A stretch of 64,000 bases of DNA from Agrobacterium rosae (GTDB lineage: Bacteria; Pseudomonadota; Alphaproteobacteria; Rhizobiales; Rhizobiaceae), in assembly GCF_002915175.1 (NCBI RefSeq), contig NZ_NXEJ01000006.1:8626-72625 (forward strand), given 5' to 3'. This document shows, piece after piece, positions 15,723-25,178 of the stretch. The position numbers and the translations under genes are program-made. The notes under the pieces are model-generated. The model was not told the origin of the DNA, did not search any database, and was given only the letters and a program-made list of their open reading frames with translations. Within the stretch, counting starts at the first letter, position 1. The number at the start of each line of letters is the position of its first letter.

Positions 15723-17900
15723 TCACCCTGCCTTCAACTGGGCAACCGCCAGAAGCGTATCCGCGCTGATCGACGTGCTGCCATTTAAAATAGACAGGCT
15801 CGATGAGGTCGTGCTGTTTTGAACATCGTACAGTGAGGTATACCGCTTGAGGACCTTGGTAATATAATCAGGATCCTGAAGCTTCGATATGTCGATATTG
15901 GACGTTACGAGTTTCGCTTGTTTTTCCACATCCATATTGCCGATCGAGTCCGGCAAGCTGAAGGCGGTCTTGACGAATTGGAACAGTGCGTCATCACTCA
16001 AGAAGCCATAGGCACTTGAAATTGTCGGAGCCATTCGCTCGAAATACAGAGCAAGCCGGACGCCTTGGTTGGATTCACCCTGGTCCTCTTCCAGTGTCTG
16101 CCGGATATAATGGTTGGTGGTTTCCAGAACGGCACCACGCTGCTGCCCACCACTCACCGCGTCAGACGTGAGGTTGCCTTCGGCATTAAAATTGAAAGAT
16201 GCTACGATTTCGGCAAACTTGTTGTCTGAGAGAGAATTCACATAGCTCTTAGGATCCGATAAATCGGATGAGAACATTTTCTTGAGTTCGCCGGACACCA
16301 TAGTTTTTGGATCTACGCCGTTTGCTTCAAGAATGTAGTTCGTCAAACGGCTGTCAGAGAGCAAATCCTTCACCGAAGTGACGGTTTTCATTTGCTCCTT
16401 GTAATACTCCGTTTCCTTATCCGCTTTGTCGATTGCGGCTTCTTTGGCCTTGCCGGTCAGGCCTCTTACTTTGGCGCTTTCGTAGTCCGACGCATATCGG
16501 TCGGTCATGCTTTCCGATTGGGCGAGAACCGGTGCCTTCAACCCGCCATCGGTGGTAAAGTTGAACGCCTTGTTGAGCTCAACGAAACGGTCGTCCTTCA
16601 AAGAATTGACGTAGCTTTTCTTGTCGGTCACATCGCTTGTCAAAACACGTTTGAGTTCGGATTGGCTGACCTCATCAGGATCGATCCCGAACGCCCTCAG
16701 CGCTACGTCCCAAACTTCTGTGACGCTGTCATTCTTTTTGTCGTCGTCTTTTTTGTTGGAAACAAAAAAGTCATCCAGGCTCGTGAATCCGGCAACGCGC
16801 GTTTCGTAATTCGAAACCGCATCGTCAACTGCCGTTGACTGCTCTTTCACAAAGGCCGTCTTGTAGAGCTTGTTTATATCGGTGGTCTGAGTGGTTGTCT
16901 GCGCGGTATTCCCGTCAGCTAAAGTGCCATCAGTTTCGAAATTGAAATAATCCAGCAGCTTCGTGTTGCCGTAGGTCGTCGCAAAATTCTCGCTGGACAT
17001 CAGGCTTGCAACACTGCTGGCCATAATCGTCGGGTTGAGATCAAACGCTGTTTTAACGTAATCCAACATCCTGGTATCAGCCACCAAATCCTTCGCGGTG
17101 GTCACCGTCGCGATGTTCTTTTCCCAGTAGCGTTTGTTGGCATCGGCCAGAGTATCAGACGGAAACGTCGACTTGTTGTAGATGTAGTCGAGCTTCAAAT
17201 CTTCTGTCTGGTCTGTGGTCTGTATACTGCCGTCAACGCTGCCATCCGTATTAAAATTGAAGGCTTCGGCGAGCTTCTTCCACGCAGGGTTCTTGGCCTG
17301 ATTGGCAACACTGTCCGGGTCGTCGAGATCGCTTGTCAAAACCTGTTTCAGATAGCTTTTAGAGACGTAGTCGGAATCGAGGCCAACCGCGTCGAGCATA
17401 TAGGTGCGAAGCCGCGAGTTGTTAACCAGGCTATCGAGATCAGTGACTTTCCCGATCTGAGCGGCAAAATAGGTTGATTCGGTTTTGAGCGATGTTTCTT
17501 CTGCCGTAAACGAGGCCTTGTAAGCATCGGTCAGGCTGCCAGCCTGCGCGGAGTTCTGGGCAGTCTTCTTATCGCCTGCGAAGTTGAAAACTTCGGCAAA
17601 TTGCAGATATCGCTTATCCGTCATCGAATTGGCGAAGCTGGTACTGTCGTTGAGATCGCTTTCCAGGACCTTTCGCATGAAGGCTTTGCCGTAGGTCATA
17701 GCCTCCAGGCCATAGGCCTTCATGGCATAGGAATAGAGCTTATAGTCGCCTAGAAACTCATCGACCGTGGTGACCTTGCCAATATTTTCCTCGTAATACG
17801 CAGTATCTCGCGCAACCGTTGACTGGTTTGCGACCGACGACAACGAGGACTTTAGGTCTCGGTTGACGCTGAGATAGCTTGTATAGGTGGAAATCGCCAT
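15723..17900 (-). CDS. DUF1217 repeat protein next to flagellar genes
   Basis: A 725-residue protein built of about six DUF1217-type units of 75-135 residues. Five units share the plan 'TxYYExxIGKVTTVDEF..LxxYAmkAxGL....SDL.D..S..N...D.r...FNF' and end in FNF. Examples are FAEVFNF, LAEAFNF, LLDYFNF, LNKAFNF and IVASFNF; the sixth, C-terminal unit is longer and more diverged. No signal peptide or membrane helix is evident. DUF1217 genes lie in rhizobial flagellar clusters; the role is not established. Start is the ATG ending at 17900. Confidence 0.85.
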   Translation of the reverse strand: MAISTYTSYLSVNRDLKSSLSSVANQSTVARDTAYYEENIGKVTTVDEFLGDYKLYSYAMKAYGLEAMTYGKAFMRKVLESDLNDSTSFANSMTDKRYLQFAEVFNFAGDKKTAQNSAQAGSLTDAYKASFTAEETSLKTESTYFAAQIGKVTDLDSLVNNSRLRTYMLDAVGLDSDYVSKSYLKQVLTSDLDDPDSVANQAKNPAWKKLAEAFNFNTDGSVDGSIQTTDQTEDLKLDYIYNKSTFPSDTLADANKRYWEKNIATVTTAKDLVADTRMLDYVKTAFDLNPTIMASSVASLMSSENFATTYGNTKLLDYFNFETDGTLADGNTAQTTTQTTDINKLYKTAFVKEQSTAVDDAVSNYETRVAGFTSLDDFFVSNKKDDDKKNDSVTEVWDVALRAFGIDPDEVSQSELKRVLTSDVTDKKSYVNSLKDDRFVELNKAFNFTTDGGLKAPVLAQSESMTDRYASDYESAKVRGLTGKAKEAAIDKADKETEYYKEQMKTVTSVKDLLSDSRLTNYILEANGVDPKTMVSGELKKMFSSDLSDPKSYVNSLSDNKFAEIVASFNFNAEGNLTSDAVSGGQQRGAVLETTNHYIRQTLEEDQGESNQGVRLALYFERMAPTISSAYGFLSDDALFQFVKTAFSLPDSIGNMDVEKQAKLVTSNIDISKLQDPDYITKVLKRYTSLYDVQNSTTSSSLSILNGSTSISADTLLAVAQLKAG

Positions 17901-18183
17901 AGATAGCCTTGCAAAGTTTGGCCTTGGTCATCGGCCAGCGTGCACGCCATCATCGCGCGAATAATGCTTCCTTTATATTACAAAAATAGTCTGAACCAAA
18001 GCCTAAATATTGACGAGTAATCACTGGCGGACGGAAACGCGGCCAATGCGATTTCGTCCACTCTCGCGCAAGCTTGATCCAATAATGCTGCGACGTCGAT
18101 CTGTGTCCAATCGGTCGGCACGGCTTTTTCATGACGGGATAGCCGGGACGCTTCTGCAGTTCTCATGAAGAGATGGAGTTAGA
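17901..18183. other. Intergenic gap before flhA without fliQ
   Basis: Between the divergent DUF1217 gene and flhA I see no protein-coding gene; the small frames here have no family look. In other rhizobia fliQ directly precedes flhA, but it is not here. The gap probably holds promoters for both genes and may be a rearrangement junction. Confidence 0.55.
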
Positions 18184-20274
18184 ATGGCGACGCCTCCGAG
18201 CATATTGCCCCTTCCAAAGGCCGCACCAGGTGGCCGCGACGTCGGGTTTGCTGTGGGCATCGTGTCCATCCTCTGTATCCTCTTCCTGCCGATCCCGGTC
18301 TTCCTCATCGATATGGGCCTGGCATTTTCAATTGCCTTTTCCGTCCTCATCCTGATGGTGTCCTTGTGGATCCAGCGACCACTGGATTTCTCGTCTTTCC
18401 CGACCATCCTTCTGATTTCGACCATGATCCGTCTGGCGCTGAACATTGCGACGACGCGTGTCATTCTGTCTCACGGCAATCAGGGCCATGAAGCCGCCGG
18501 TGGCGTGATCGCCGGCTTCTCGACTCTGGTGATGTCGGGCGACTTCGTCATCGGTCTGATCGTCTTCCTCATCCTCATCGTGGTGAACTTCATCGTCATC
18601 ACCAAGGGTGCGACGCGTATCGCGGAAGTCGGTGCCCGCTTCACCCTCGATGCCATTCCCGGCAAGCAGATGTCGATCGACGCCGACTTGTCCGCCGGTA
18701 TCATCAACGAGAAAGAAGCCCAGCTACGTCGTCGTGAGCTGGAGGAAGAAAGCGCTTTCTACGGTGCCATGGACGGTGCGTCCAAGTTCGTTCGTGGTGA
18801 CGCGGTCGCAGGACTGATGATCACGGCCATCAACATTTGCGGCGGCATCATCATCGGCGTCTTCCGCCACGGCATGCCGATTGGCGAAGCTGCCGACGTG
18901 TTCGTAAAGCTCTCCGTTGGTGACGGTATCGTTTCGCAGGTACCGGCTCTGATCGTCTCGCTGGCAGCCGGTCTTATCATTACCCGTGGCGGCACGCAGG
19001 GTTCCACGGACACCGCCGTCATCAATCAGTTGAGCGGATATCCGAAAGCCCTGTCTGTGGCCGCGGGCCTGATGTTCGTTCTCTCGCTCGTTCCGGGCTT
19101 GCCGTTAGTACCATTCATGTTCCTCGGTCTGCTGCTGGCATTCGGCGCATGGTTCATTCCACGGCAGCTGGCGCAGGTGAAGGACGCAGAGCGCGCTGCC
19201 GAACAACAGCAGACGGACAAAGCCCAGGAAGCGGAAAAAGATACCGTCAAGAACTCCCTGCGCACGACCGAGATCGAGCTTGCCCTCGGCAAGCAGGTGT
19301 CTCCAAGGCTGCTCGGCGCGCATCAGGAACTTGGTTTCCGGGTGGGCAAGATGCGCAAGAAGTTCGCCACCCAGTACGGTTTTGTCGTTCCGGAAATCAA
19401 GGTCACGGACGATATCGCCATTCCCGACAAGTCCTACCAGATCAGAATCCACGGCACGACGGTCGCGGCAAGCACGCTGCGGGTTGGCGAAGTTCTCGTC
19501 ATCACCGGCAAGGGTCGCAGACCGTCCGTTCCCGGCGACGATGTGCGGGAACCAGCGTTCGGCATGCCAGCCGTTTCGGTTCTGGAAAACTTCGTGGAAG
19601 ACCTCAAGCGCGAAGGCTTCCACCCCATCGATAATATTTCGGCCTTGTTGACCCACGTCAGCGAAGTCATCCGCAATAATCTACCGATGCTGCTGTCCTA
19701 CAAGGACGTCAAGGTTCTCATCGACAGGCTTGATCCGGAATACAAGAAGCTGGCCGATGAAATCTGCTCGTCGCACATGTCTTACTCCGGCTTGCAGGCC
19801 ATCCTGAAACTGCTGCTGGCAGAGCGCGTTTCCATCCGCAACCTCCACCTCATTCTGGAAGCCGTAGCCGAGCTCGCGCCGCATCTTCGCAGAACTGAGC
19901 AGATCGTCGAACACGTCCGTATCCGCATGGCGCAGCAAATCTGTGGCGATCTTTCGGACAACGGTGTTCTGCGCGTATTGAGATTGGGAACGAAGTGGGA
20001 TGTCGTCTTCCAGCAGGCCCTCAAGCGCGATCCGAAGGGCGAAGTGATCGAATTCGATATCGATCCGCGCCAGGTCGAAGAGTTCTCCAACGAAGCGAGC
20101 AAAGTAATCCGTGAATACATGGATGTCGGTCTGCCATTCGTACTTGTTACTTTGCCTGAAACCCGGTCTTATGTCCGTATGATTACGGAACGCCTCTTCA
20201 GCACGCTGCCGGTGCTGTCACATGTCGAATTGGCCAAGGGCACGGAAATAAAGATACTCGGCTCGATCTCATGA
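18184..20274 (+). CDS. flhA: Flagellar export apparatus protein FlhA
   Basis: FlhA forms the nonameric ring of the flagellar type III export gate. The 696-residue protein starts with about eight membrane helices (from [20 protein letters not shown]). The FHIPEP-like cytoplasmic junction is represented by [18 protein letters not shown] and the [20 protein letters not shown] segment. A large soluble C-terminal domain follows ([40 protein letters not shown]). ATG at 18184. Its stop overlaps fliR (ATGA), so translation is coupled. Confidence 0.96.
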   Translation: MATPPSILPLPKAAPGGRDVGFAVGIVSILCILFLPIPVFLIDMGLAFSIAFSVLILMVSLWIQRPLDFSSFPTILLISTMIRLALNIATTRVILSHGNQGHEAAGGVIAGFSTLVMSGDFVIGLIVFLILIVVNFIVITKGATRIAEVGARFTLDAIPGKQMSIDADLSAGIINEKEAQLRRRELEEESAFYGAMDGASKFVRGDAVAGLMITAINICGGIIIGVFRHGMPIGEAADVFVKLSVGDGIVSQVPALIVSLAAGLIITRGGTQGSTDTAVINQLSGYPKALSVAAGLMFVLSLVPGLPLVPFMFLGLLLAFGAWFIPRQLAQVKDAERAAEQQQTDKAQEAEKDTVKNSLRTTEIELALGKQVSPRLLGAHQELGFRVGKMRKKFATQYGFVVPEIKVTDDIAIPDKSYQIRIHGTTVAASTLRVGEVLVITGKGRRPSVPGDDVREPAFGMPAVSVLENFVEDLKREGFHPIDNISALLTHVSEVIRNNLPMLLSYKDVKVLIDRLDPEYKKLADEICSSHMSYSGLQAILKLLLAERVSIRNLHLILEAVAELAPHLRRTEQIVEHVRIRMAQQICGDLSDNGVLRVLRLGTKWDVVFQQALKRDPKGEVIEFDIDPRQVEEFSNEASKVIREYMDVGLPFVLVTLPETRSYVRMITERLFSTLPVLSHVELAKGTEIKILGSIS

Positions 20275-21023
20275 TCTCAGACCCGCAGGGAACGGTTATG
20301 GCACTCTTTCTGGCGTTTTGCCGGATTGGTGCCTGCTTGATGGTGATGCCGGGATTTTCTTCGGCGCGCCTTCCCATGCAGATACGCTTGTTGCTTGCCA
20401 TGGCCCTCTCGATGGCCATTTTGCCGTTATTATGGGACACGATCTATCCCTTGGTGAAAACCGACACGATCACCTATCTCAAATTCATTTTCTTTGAATC
20501 GCTGGTGGGTGCCACCTTCGGCATGATCGCCCATCTCTATGTGCTGGGCATGCAGTTTGCCGCGACGGCCATCGGCACCGCGATTTCCTTCACAGGTCCG
20601 CCAGTCCAGGACGCGCTCGAAGACACATCGGAAAACCAGCTTTCAAGCATGTTGTCCTATGGCGTTCTGTTGCTCCTGTTCATTCTCGATTTCCACCATG
20701 TCGTCTTCCGTGCCATCGTGGACTCATACGCATCCATCCCCTTGGGCGGTGCGATGAGTGTGCAAAGAATGCTGATCTCGCTGACGGATACGCTGGTCGC
20801 CTCCATGAATATCGCTCTTCGCGTCGCCAGCCCGTTCATTCTCTATGGCTTTCTGTTCAATGTGGCGATCGGCCTCATTAACAAGCTCGCCCCGCAAATA
20901 CCGGTCTACTTCATATCGACCCCTTACGCGTTGGGTGGGGGGCTGTTGTTGCTCTATTTCGGCATCGCGGCGCTGGTGAACCAGTTCGCGAGCGGGTTTT
21001 TCCGCGTTTTTGCAAATATGTGA
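20271..21023 (+). CDS. fliR: Flagellar export apparatus protein FliR
   Basis: FliR is an integral membrane part of the FliPQR export pore. The 250-residue protein has at least five hydrophobic segments ([35 protein letters not shown] and [21 protein letters not shown] regions). [15 protein letters not shown] and the [20 protein letters not shown] region fit the family. ATG overlaps the flhA stop by four bases. Confidence 0.94.
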   Translation: MISDPQGTVMALFLAFCRIGACLMVMPGFSSARLPMQIRLLLAMALSMAILPLLWDTIYPLVKTDTITYLKFIFFESLVGATFGMIAHLYVLGMQFAATAIGTAISFTGPPVQDALEDTSENQLSSMLSYGVLLLLFILDFHHVVFRAIVDSYASIPLGGAMSVQRMLISLTDTLVASMNIALRVASPFILYGFLFNVAIGLINKLAPQIPVYFISTPYALGGGLLLLYFGIAALVNQFASGFFRVFANM

Positions 21024-21032
21024 GGAACGGAA

Positions 21033-21440
21033 ATGGATGATTCGAAATCCAAAAAGCTCAACAGACTGGCCAAGGTTCAAGGGCATCTCAAGAAGATGGC
21101 TGAAAACGAGTTGGCGATCACCACTCGCGAACGCAACGAGATCGCAGAAAAGATCGACGCTCTGAGCGGGTATCTGACGTCGCTCGACCCGATGCACCAG
21201 CAGATGCTCAAGCATTACGCCACCCGCCATGGAAAACTGATGTCCCGCGACGTCCGCCTCGAGTCGATCGAGAAGGCGCAGGAGCAGCAGGTCATGAAAG
21301 AGACGAAGAAGGGCGAACGTCTGGAGGACAAACGAGATGCAGCGCGCGCGGACGAGTTGCGTGTTCGCGAAGATAACAGCGTCTACGAGCTGATCGATCT
21401 CCATATGAGCCTGAAAGACTCCAGCCTCCAGCAAGGTTAG
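21033..21440 (+). CDS. FliJ-like coiled-coil flagellar protein (putative)
   Basis: A 135-residue, almost entirely helical and charged protein (SKKLNRLAKVQGHLKKMAEN; KAQEQQVMKETKKGERLEDK). This fits FliJ, the coiled-coil chaperone escort that sits under the export ATPase, but similarity is by size, coiled coil and location only. It starts 9 bases after fliR and precedes a rod-binding protein gene. FliI, its expected partner, is not in this window. Confidence 0.55.
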   Translation: MDDSKSKKLNRLAKVQGHLKKMAENELAITTRERNEIAEKIDALSGYLTSLDPMHQQMLKHYATRHGKLMSRDVRLESIEKAQEQQVMKETKKGERLEDKRDAARADELRVREDNSVYELIDLHMSLKDSSLQQG

Positions 21441-21480
21441 GACGGTATCGTCATCCGATAAAACGGAAAAGGATGACGAC

Positions 21481-22035
21481 GTGGCCATTTCTCCTCCAAG
21501 CGATCTTGTGCTTGATGTTGTGAATGCAGCCGACCCGACACAGGTCATGGCGGCTAGAGAAAAACTGCGCTCGGTGAGCGCCTCGCACGAAGCGTCGGTG
21601 CTGACTGCCAGCAATGCCGGCTTTGAATCGGCTATTAACAGCATCGACACGGCCGCCGGGAAGGCGGGCGTCGGCAACATTCACCATGTGAAGAGCGACG
21701 AGAAGATTCCTGAAACCTATCGCAAGTTCGAGGCCAGTGTTCTGTCGACCATGCTCCAGAACATGATGCCGAAGGAAAGCGAAGACGTTTACGGCAAGGG
21801 TTCCGCCGGTGATTTCTGGAAAAGCATGATGGCTGAACAAATGGCAGATGCCGTTTCCAAGCGCGGCGGCATCGGCATTGCCGAACAGGCCTACAATCAA
21901 GCCATGCAGAAGGTGCGAAATGCTGAAGCGCCCACCAAGATGAACGAGGACGACAAGAGCCTCGCCGTCAGCATGGTGACGGACTTCCAGCGGCGTACTT
22001 TTTCTGTAGCTGAACCAAACAAGACTGAAACTTAA
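21481..22035 (+). CDS. FlgJ-type rod-binding protein
   Basis: A 184-residue protein with a C-terminal half matching the rod-binding (FlgJ N-terminal) domain: YRKFEASVLSTMLQNMMPKE, SAGDFWKSMMAEQMADAVSK and RGGIGIAEQAYNQAM. The domain helps flagellar rod assembly in the periplasm; the muramidase half of enterobacterial FlgJ is absent, as usual in alphaproteobacteria. I used the GTG at 21481. No clear signal peptide is visible, so secretion is probably through the flagellar export channel. Confidence 0.75.
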   Translation: MAISPPSDLVLDVVNAADPTQVMAAREKLRSVSASHEASVLTASNAGFESAINSIDTAAGKAGVGNIHHVKSDEKIPETYRKFEASVLSTMLQNMMPKESEDVYGKGSAGDFWKSMMAEQMADAVSKRGGIGIAEQAYNQAMQKVRNAEAPTKMNEDDKSLAVSMVTDFQRRTFSVAEPNKTET

Positions 22036-22055
22036 GCGGCGGAGCGCTGAAGATT

Positions 22056-22421
22056 ATGGAAATTGTAAACAACGACTATAGAACGCAGGCCATTCTCGGC
22101 CGCCTCGAAACGGTGATCGACAACGAAAACCAGCGGATTGGAAAAGATCCGGAATTCGATTTCAAACTGTCGAACGCGCATAAGAGCCGTTGCCTGTATG
22201 AGCTCAGCATGTTGCTGCGCGACGTTGACGGTGCGAAGATCGCCGCTGCTCACAAACGTCAAATTCTTGATATCAAGGCCAAACTGGCCATCAATACCCG
22301 CCGCGTCGAAGCCAACCTTCACGCCGTCAGGGCCGTGGTCGATCTTTTGAAGACTGCTGCCAGACGCGCCGAAGATGACGGCACCTACTCGCTGGAACAG
22401 TTCGCAAGCGGGGCGCAATGA
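22056..22421 (+). CDS. Small helical flagellar protein, possibly FlgN-like chaperone
   Basis: A 121-residue, all-helical cytoplasmic protein (LGRLETVIDNENQRIGKDPE; YELSMLLRDVDGAKIAAAHK). Its size and heptad pattern are compatible with FlgN, the export chaperone for hook-junction proteins, but no decisive motif is seen. ATG at 22056; the stop overlaps the ATG of the next gene by four bases, so both are translated together. Conserved position after the rod-binding gene supports a flagellar role. Confidence 0.5.
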   Translation: MEIVNNDYRTQAILGRLETVIDNENQRIGKDPEFDFKLSNAHKSRCLYELSMLLRDVDGAKIAAAHKRQILDIKAKLAINTRRVEANLHAVRAVVDLLKTAARRAEDDGTYSLEQFASGAQ

Positions 22422-22951
22422 TCAAGCTTATAGCGACAGGGATCTGGATTCTCGTCGTAACACTCGGCGGCGTCTATGCCGCCGTGACCTTCGGTAACAA
22501 GGGTGCAAACCCTGCTGCCGAAGCCGTCCACCCACCGCATTTCGTTCAAAGCGAAACCGTGACGTTGCCCGTGGTGGTCGATGGTAAGGTTTCGGGCTAC
22601 TTCATTCTTCGCGCCAGCCTTCAGGTGGATGAAGATGCGCTGAAGGAAGTGAATGTCCCCGTGCCGACATTCCTGACGGATGAGCTCTACACGTTGCTGG
22701 TGGGAGACAAACTGGTGGACGTAAAGACCGCCGACAAATTCGATGTGAACGGCTTCAAGGCGAAAATCAAGGATGGCCTGAATGCCCGCCTTGAAAAGCC
22801 GTTGGTCAAACAAGTCCTCATCGAGCAGATGGATTTCATCTCCAAAGAAGAAATCGAAGCGAGGGATCCAAACAAGAAACCTCAGCAGATCGTCGTCAAC
22901 ACCGATCCGCCACCGCCAAAACCAACCGCTGCGGCCAGCTCTGGCCACTGA
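22418..22951 (+). CDS. Membrane-anchored protein with FliL-like layout
   Basis: A 177-residue protein with one N-terminal membrane helix (IATGIWILVVTLGGVYAAVT) and a periplasmic domain. That domain has alternating strands and a helix (TLPVVVDGKVSGYFILRASL, then NARLEKPLVKQVLIEQMDFI). A Pro-rich tail (PPPPKPTAAASS) closes it. The layout resembles FliL (single helix, then stomatin-like domain ending in a strand leading to 'Vlf..fv'), though a canonical fliL is present at 23850. Function unknown; last gene of the flhA operon. Confidence 0.55.
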   Translation: MIKLIATGIWILVVTLGGVYAAVTFGNKGANPAAEAVHPPHFVQSETVTLPVVVDGKVSGYFILRASLQVDEDALKEVNVPVPTFLTDELYTLLVGDKLVDVKTADKFDVNGFKAKIKDGLNARLEKPLVKQVLIEQMDFISKEEIEARDPNKKPQQIVVNTDPPPPKPTAAASSGH

Positions 22952-22970
22952 AGATTTGATACCATCCAAA

Positions 22971-23002
22971 CCGCTCGAACTGTCCCAGTTCGGGCGGTTT
23001 TC
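22971..23002 (+). terminator. Terminator after the flhA operon
   Basis: CCGCTCGAACTG (22971-22982) pairs with CAGTTCGGGCGG (one G-U), with a three-base loop, followed by TTTTCG. It fits an intrinsic terminator ending the plus-strand flhA-fliR unit. Confidence 0.8.
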
Positions 23003-23033
23003 GTTTGCGTAACGTGGGCAGCTCAGACCGTCA

Positions 23034-23060
23034 GCGATAGGTCGAGCCCCGACCTATCGC
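23034..23060. repeat. Perfect 11-base inverted repeat between the two flagellar operons
   Basis: GCGATAGGTCG (23034-23044) and CGACCTATCGC (23050-23060) form a perfect stem with a five-base loop in the convergent gap between the flhA operon and fliP. There is no T-tract on either side, so it is not a classic intrinsic terminator. It marks the point where the two flagellar blocks meet. Confidence 0.75.
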
Positions 23061-23115
23061 AATATGAATTTAAGCAGGCAAGTTGGGATGATCTGTTTCG
23101 GTCAGAATGAAACGT

Positions 23116-23853
23116 TCAATAGAACGATCTGACCAGAGAGCCGACGAGCAGATTCCAGCCATCGATCAGGACGAAGAAGAGAATCTTGAAGGGCAGCGAG
23201 ATCGAGGTCGGTGGCAGCATCATCATACCCATTGCCATCGTGATGGTTGCCACGACCATGTCGATCACGAGAAATGGCAGGATGATGAGGAAGCCGATTT
23301 CGAAGCCGCGACGGATTTCCGACAGCATGAAGGCCGGGATGAGGACCCGATATTGCGGCACGGTGCCGTTCATCGTTTGCTGACCTCGTTCGTTTGCCAG
23401 ATCGACAAACAGGGCAAGATCCTTCGGGCGTGTGTTGTTCACCATGAAACCGCGAAACGGTTCAGCGGCGCGCTCGAGCGCAACCGCCTCGGTGATCTGG
23501 CTTTGCAGAAGCGGCTGAATGCCGTCCTGCCAGGAGCGTTCGAAGGTTGGTGCCATGACATAAAAGGTCATGAACATCGCCATGCTGGTCAGGATCATGG
23601 TGGAGGGGGTGGTTCCCAGACCCATGCCGGACCGCAAGATGGAAAACGCAATGATGAACCGCGGAAAGCTCGTCACCATGATGAGGATGCCGGGGGCGAT
23701 CGACAGGATGGTTAGCAGCCCGAAGGTGCGAATGATCCACGCCGCCGCAGAACCATCGAGCGGCAGATTCAGCAAATCAGCCGGCGACTGTTGTGCGAAT
23801 GCAAGCCCCGGAGTGAGGGCGAGAACAAGCAGAAGGATAATTTTTCGAATCAT
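23116..23853 (-). CDS. fliP: Flagellar export apparatus protein FliP
   Basis: FliP is a pentameric membrane protein of the flagellar export gate. The 245-residue protein begins with a cleavable signal (MIRKIILLLVLALTPGLAFA), typical of FliP. It then carries family motifs LTILSIAPGILIMVTSFPRF, GLGTTPSTMILTSMAMFMTF and the C-terminal MMLPPTSISLPFKILFFVLI. It is the last gene of the minus-strand operon and overlaps fliL by four bases. Confidence 0.96.
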   Translation of the reverse strand: MIRKIILLLVLALTPGLAFAQQSPADLLNLPLDGSAAAWIIRTFGLLTILSIAPGILIMVTSFPRFIIAFSILRSGMGLGTTPSTMILTSMAMFMTFYVMAPTFERSWQDGIQPLLQSQITEAVALERAAEPFRGFMVNNTRPKDLALFVDLANERGQQTMNGTVPQYRVLIPAFMLSEIRRGFEIGFLIILPFLVIDMVVATITMAMGMMMLPPTSISLPFKILFFVLIDGWNLLVGSLVRSFY

Positions 23854-24383
23854 TCGATCACAAAGGTTCTGAAGAGAACCTTGGATACGCGCCCTTTTGA
23901 TCTGAGGTCAACGATTTCTCTCAGGTCATCCCTAAGATATTGAAAGCCGCGTGGGCCCTGAAGCTGCTGCAAGGAAACGGTTCTGAGATAAGTCAGCATT
24001 TCCTGATGCAAGTCCTGGGCGAGCGACGTATCGCCCGGGCCCGTAAACTGCAAGGCAAGTTCAAGCCGTATCCACTTATCCGTGGGGTAACCGAGGTTGG
24101 TCACGATCGGGTCGAGCGCAATCAGGCTGGGTGCGGCGGCACCGGCTGCGCCATGCTCACCGCCAGCCGCTGGTGCGGCCTTGCCACCCTCTGCGGCAGC
24201 TGGCGCATGTTCCGCTGCGGCTGGCGCTGGCGTCGCGGCGGCGGGAGCCGCAGGCACGAGCAATGTGTTGCCCACGAACCATCCGCCACCAAGCCCCAGC
24301 AACGAGAGCACCGCAATGGCACCGGCGGTTACGACGATCGACGGCTTCTTTGGGGCAGCAGGTTCGGTTGTCGTGAGGCTCAT
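23850..24383 (-). CDS. fliL: Flagellar basal body-associated protein FliL
   Basis: FliL surrounds the stator and supports motor function. The 177-residue protein has a single N-terminal membrane helix (TAGAIAVLSLLGLGGGWFVG), an Ala/Pro/His-rich linker, and a periplasmic domain with LALDPIVTNLGY-type start and the ending VSKVLFRTFVIE. The linker is compositionally repetitive. It lies between flgH and fliP with a four-base overlap to fliP, in the conserved rhizobial order. Confidence 0.93.
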   Translation of the reverse strand: MSLTTTEPAAPKKPSIVVTAGAIAVLSLLGLGGGWFVGNTLLVPAAPAAATPAPAAAEHAPAAAEGGKAAPAAGGEHGAAGAAAPSLIALDPIVTNLGYPTDKWIRLELALQFTGPGDTSLAQDLHQEMLTYLRTVSLQQLQGPRGFQYLRDDLREIVDLRSKGRVSKVLFRTFVIE

Positions 24384-24452
24384 GATCGTTTCTTACGTCT
24401 GTCTGCGAGATCAACCCGTGCGGAATGCGGCGGGCCGTATGCTTGGTTCATG

Positions 24453-25178
24453 TCAGATCGGCGAGAACAGATCCACCACCTGCTGGCCGACCGGCGGCTG
24501 CTGAATTTCCGTGATGCGACCACGGCCACCGTAGGAGATGCGAGCTTCGGCAATCTTCTCGTAGGAAATCGTATTCTGGGAGTTGACGTCCTGCGGCCGC
24601 ACGATACCAGCCACGTTGAGAATACGGACTTCGTGGTTGACGCGCACTTCCTGTGATCCGCTGATCAAAAGGTTGCCGTTTTCCAGAATGCCGGTCACGA
24701 CAGCGGCAACGAGCAGCGTCAGTTTTTCGGCACGGCTGATGGAGCCCTTACCGTTGGACTCGCTGGTATTGTCGAAGCTCAGGGACGAATCGGCCTGTGG
24801 CTTCCAGCCAAGAATTTCGGCGTTCGCCTTCCAGCCCGTGTCGCGATTGTTCTTCTTGGTGCGGTCGGTCTCGTTGTCAAACGTTGCCTTGTCGTTGATC
24901 TGGATGTTGACCGTCAGAATGTCACCGATGTTCAGCGCACGCGCATCCTTGAACAGGGCCGCCTTGCTGTCGCTCCACAGAGAATAGCCGCTGGCGGCAT
25001 GCAATGGTTGCTTCGGGTACGACGCCAGTTGCGGTGCCTGACTAAATTGCAGTCCGCTGCCGATCGGGCTCATGGCCGGCGCGTTACCGATTTCCTTCAG
25101 CGTCTGGTTCTGTGTGATGCTGGAGCAGCCAGTCAGAACACTTGCGGCTAAAAGGACAAGAATGAGCGCTTTGTTCAT
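24453..25178 (-). CDS. flgH: Flagellar L-ring protein FlgH
   Basis: FlgH is the outer-membrane lipoprotein forming the L-ring bushing. The 241-residue protein has a lipoprotein signal with lipobox LTGCS (Cys18). SLWSDSKAALFKDARALNIG, DILTVNIQINDKATF and LLVAAVVTGILENGNLLISG are family marks, as is GIVRPQDVNSQNTI. It overlaps motE by four bases and is read in the same operon. Confidence 0.95.
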   Translation of the reverse strand: MNKALILVLLAASVLTGCSSITQNQTLKEIGNAPAMSPIGSGLQFSQAPQLASYPKQPLHAASGYSLWSDSKAALFKDARALNIGDILTVNIQINDKATFDNETDRTKKNNRDTGWKANAEILGWKPQADSSLSFDNTSESNGKGSISRAEKLTLLVAAVVTGILENGNLLISGSQEVRVNHEVRILNVAGIVRPQDVNSQNTISYEKIAEARISYGGRGRITEIQQPPVGQQVVDLFSPI

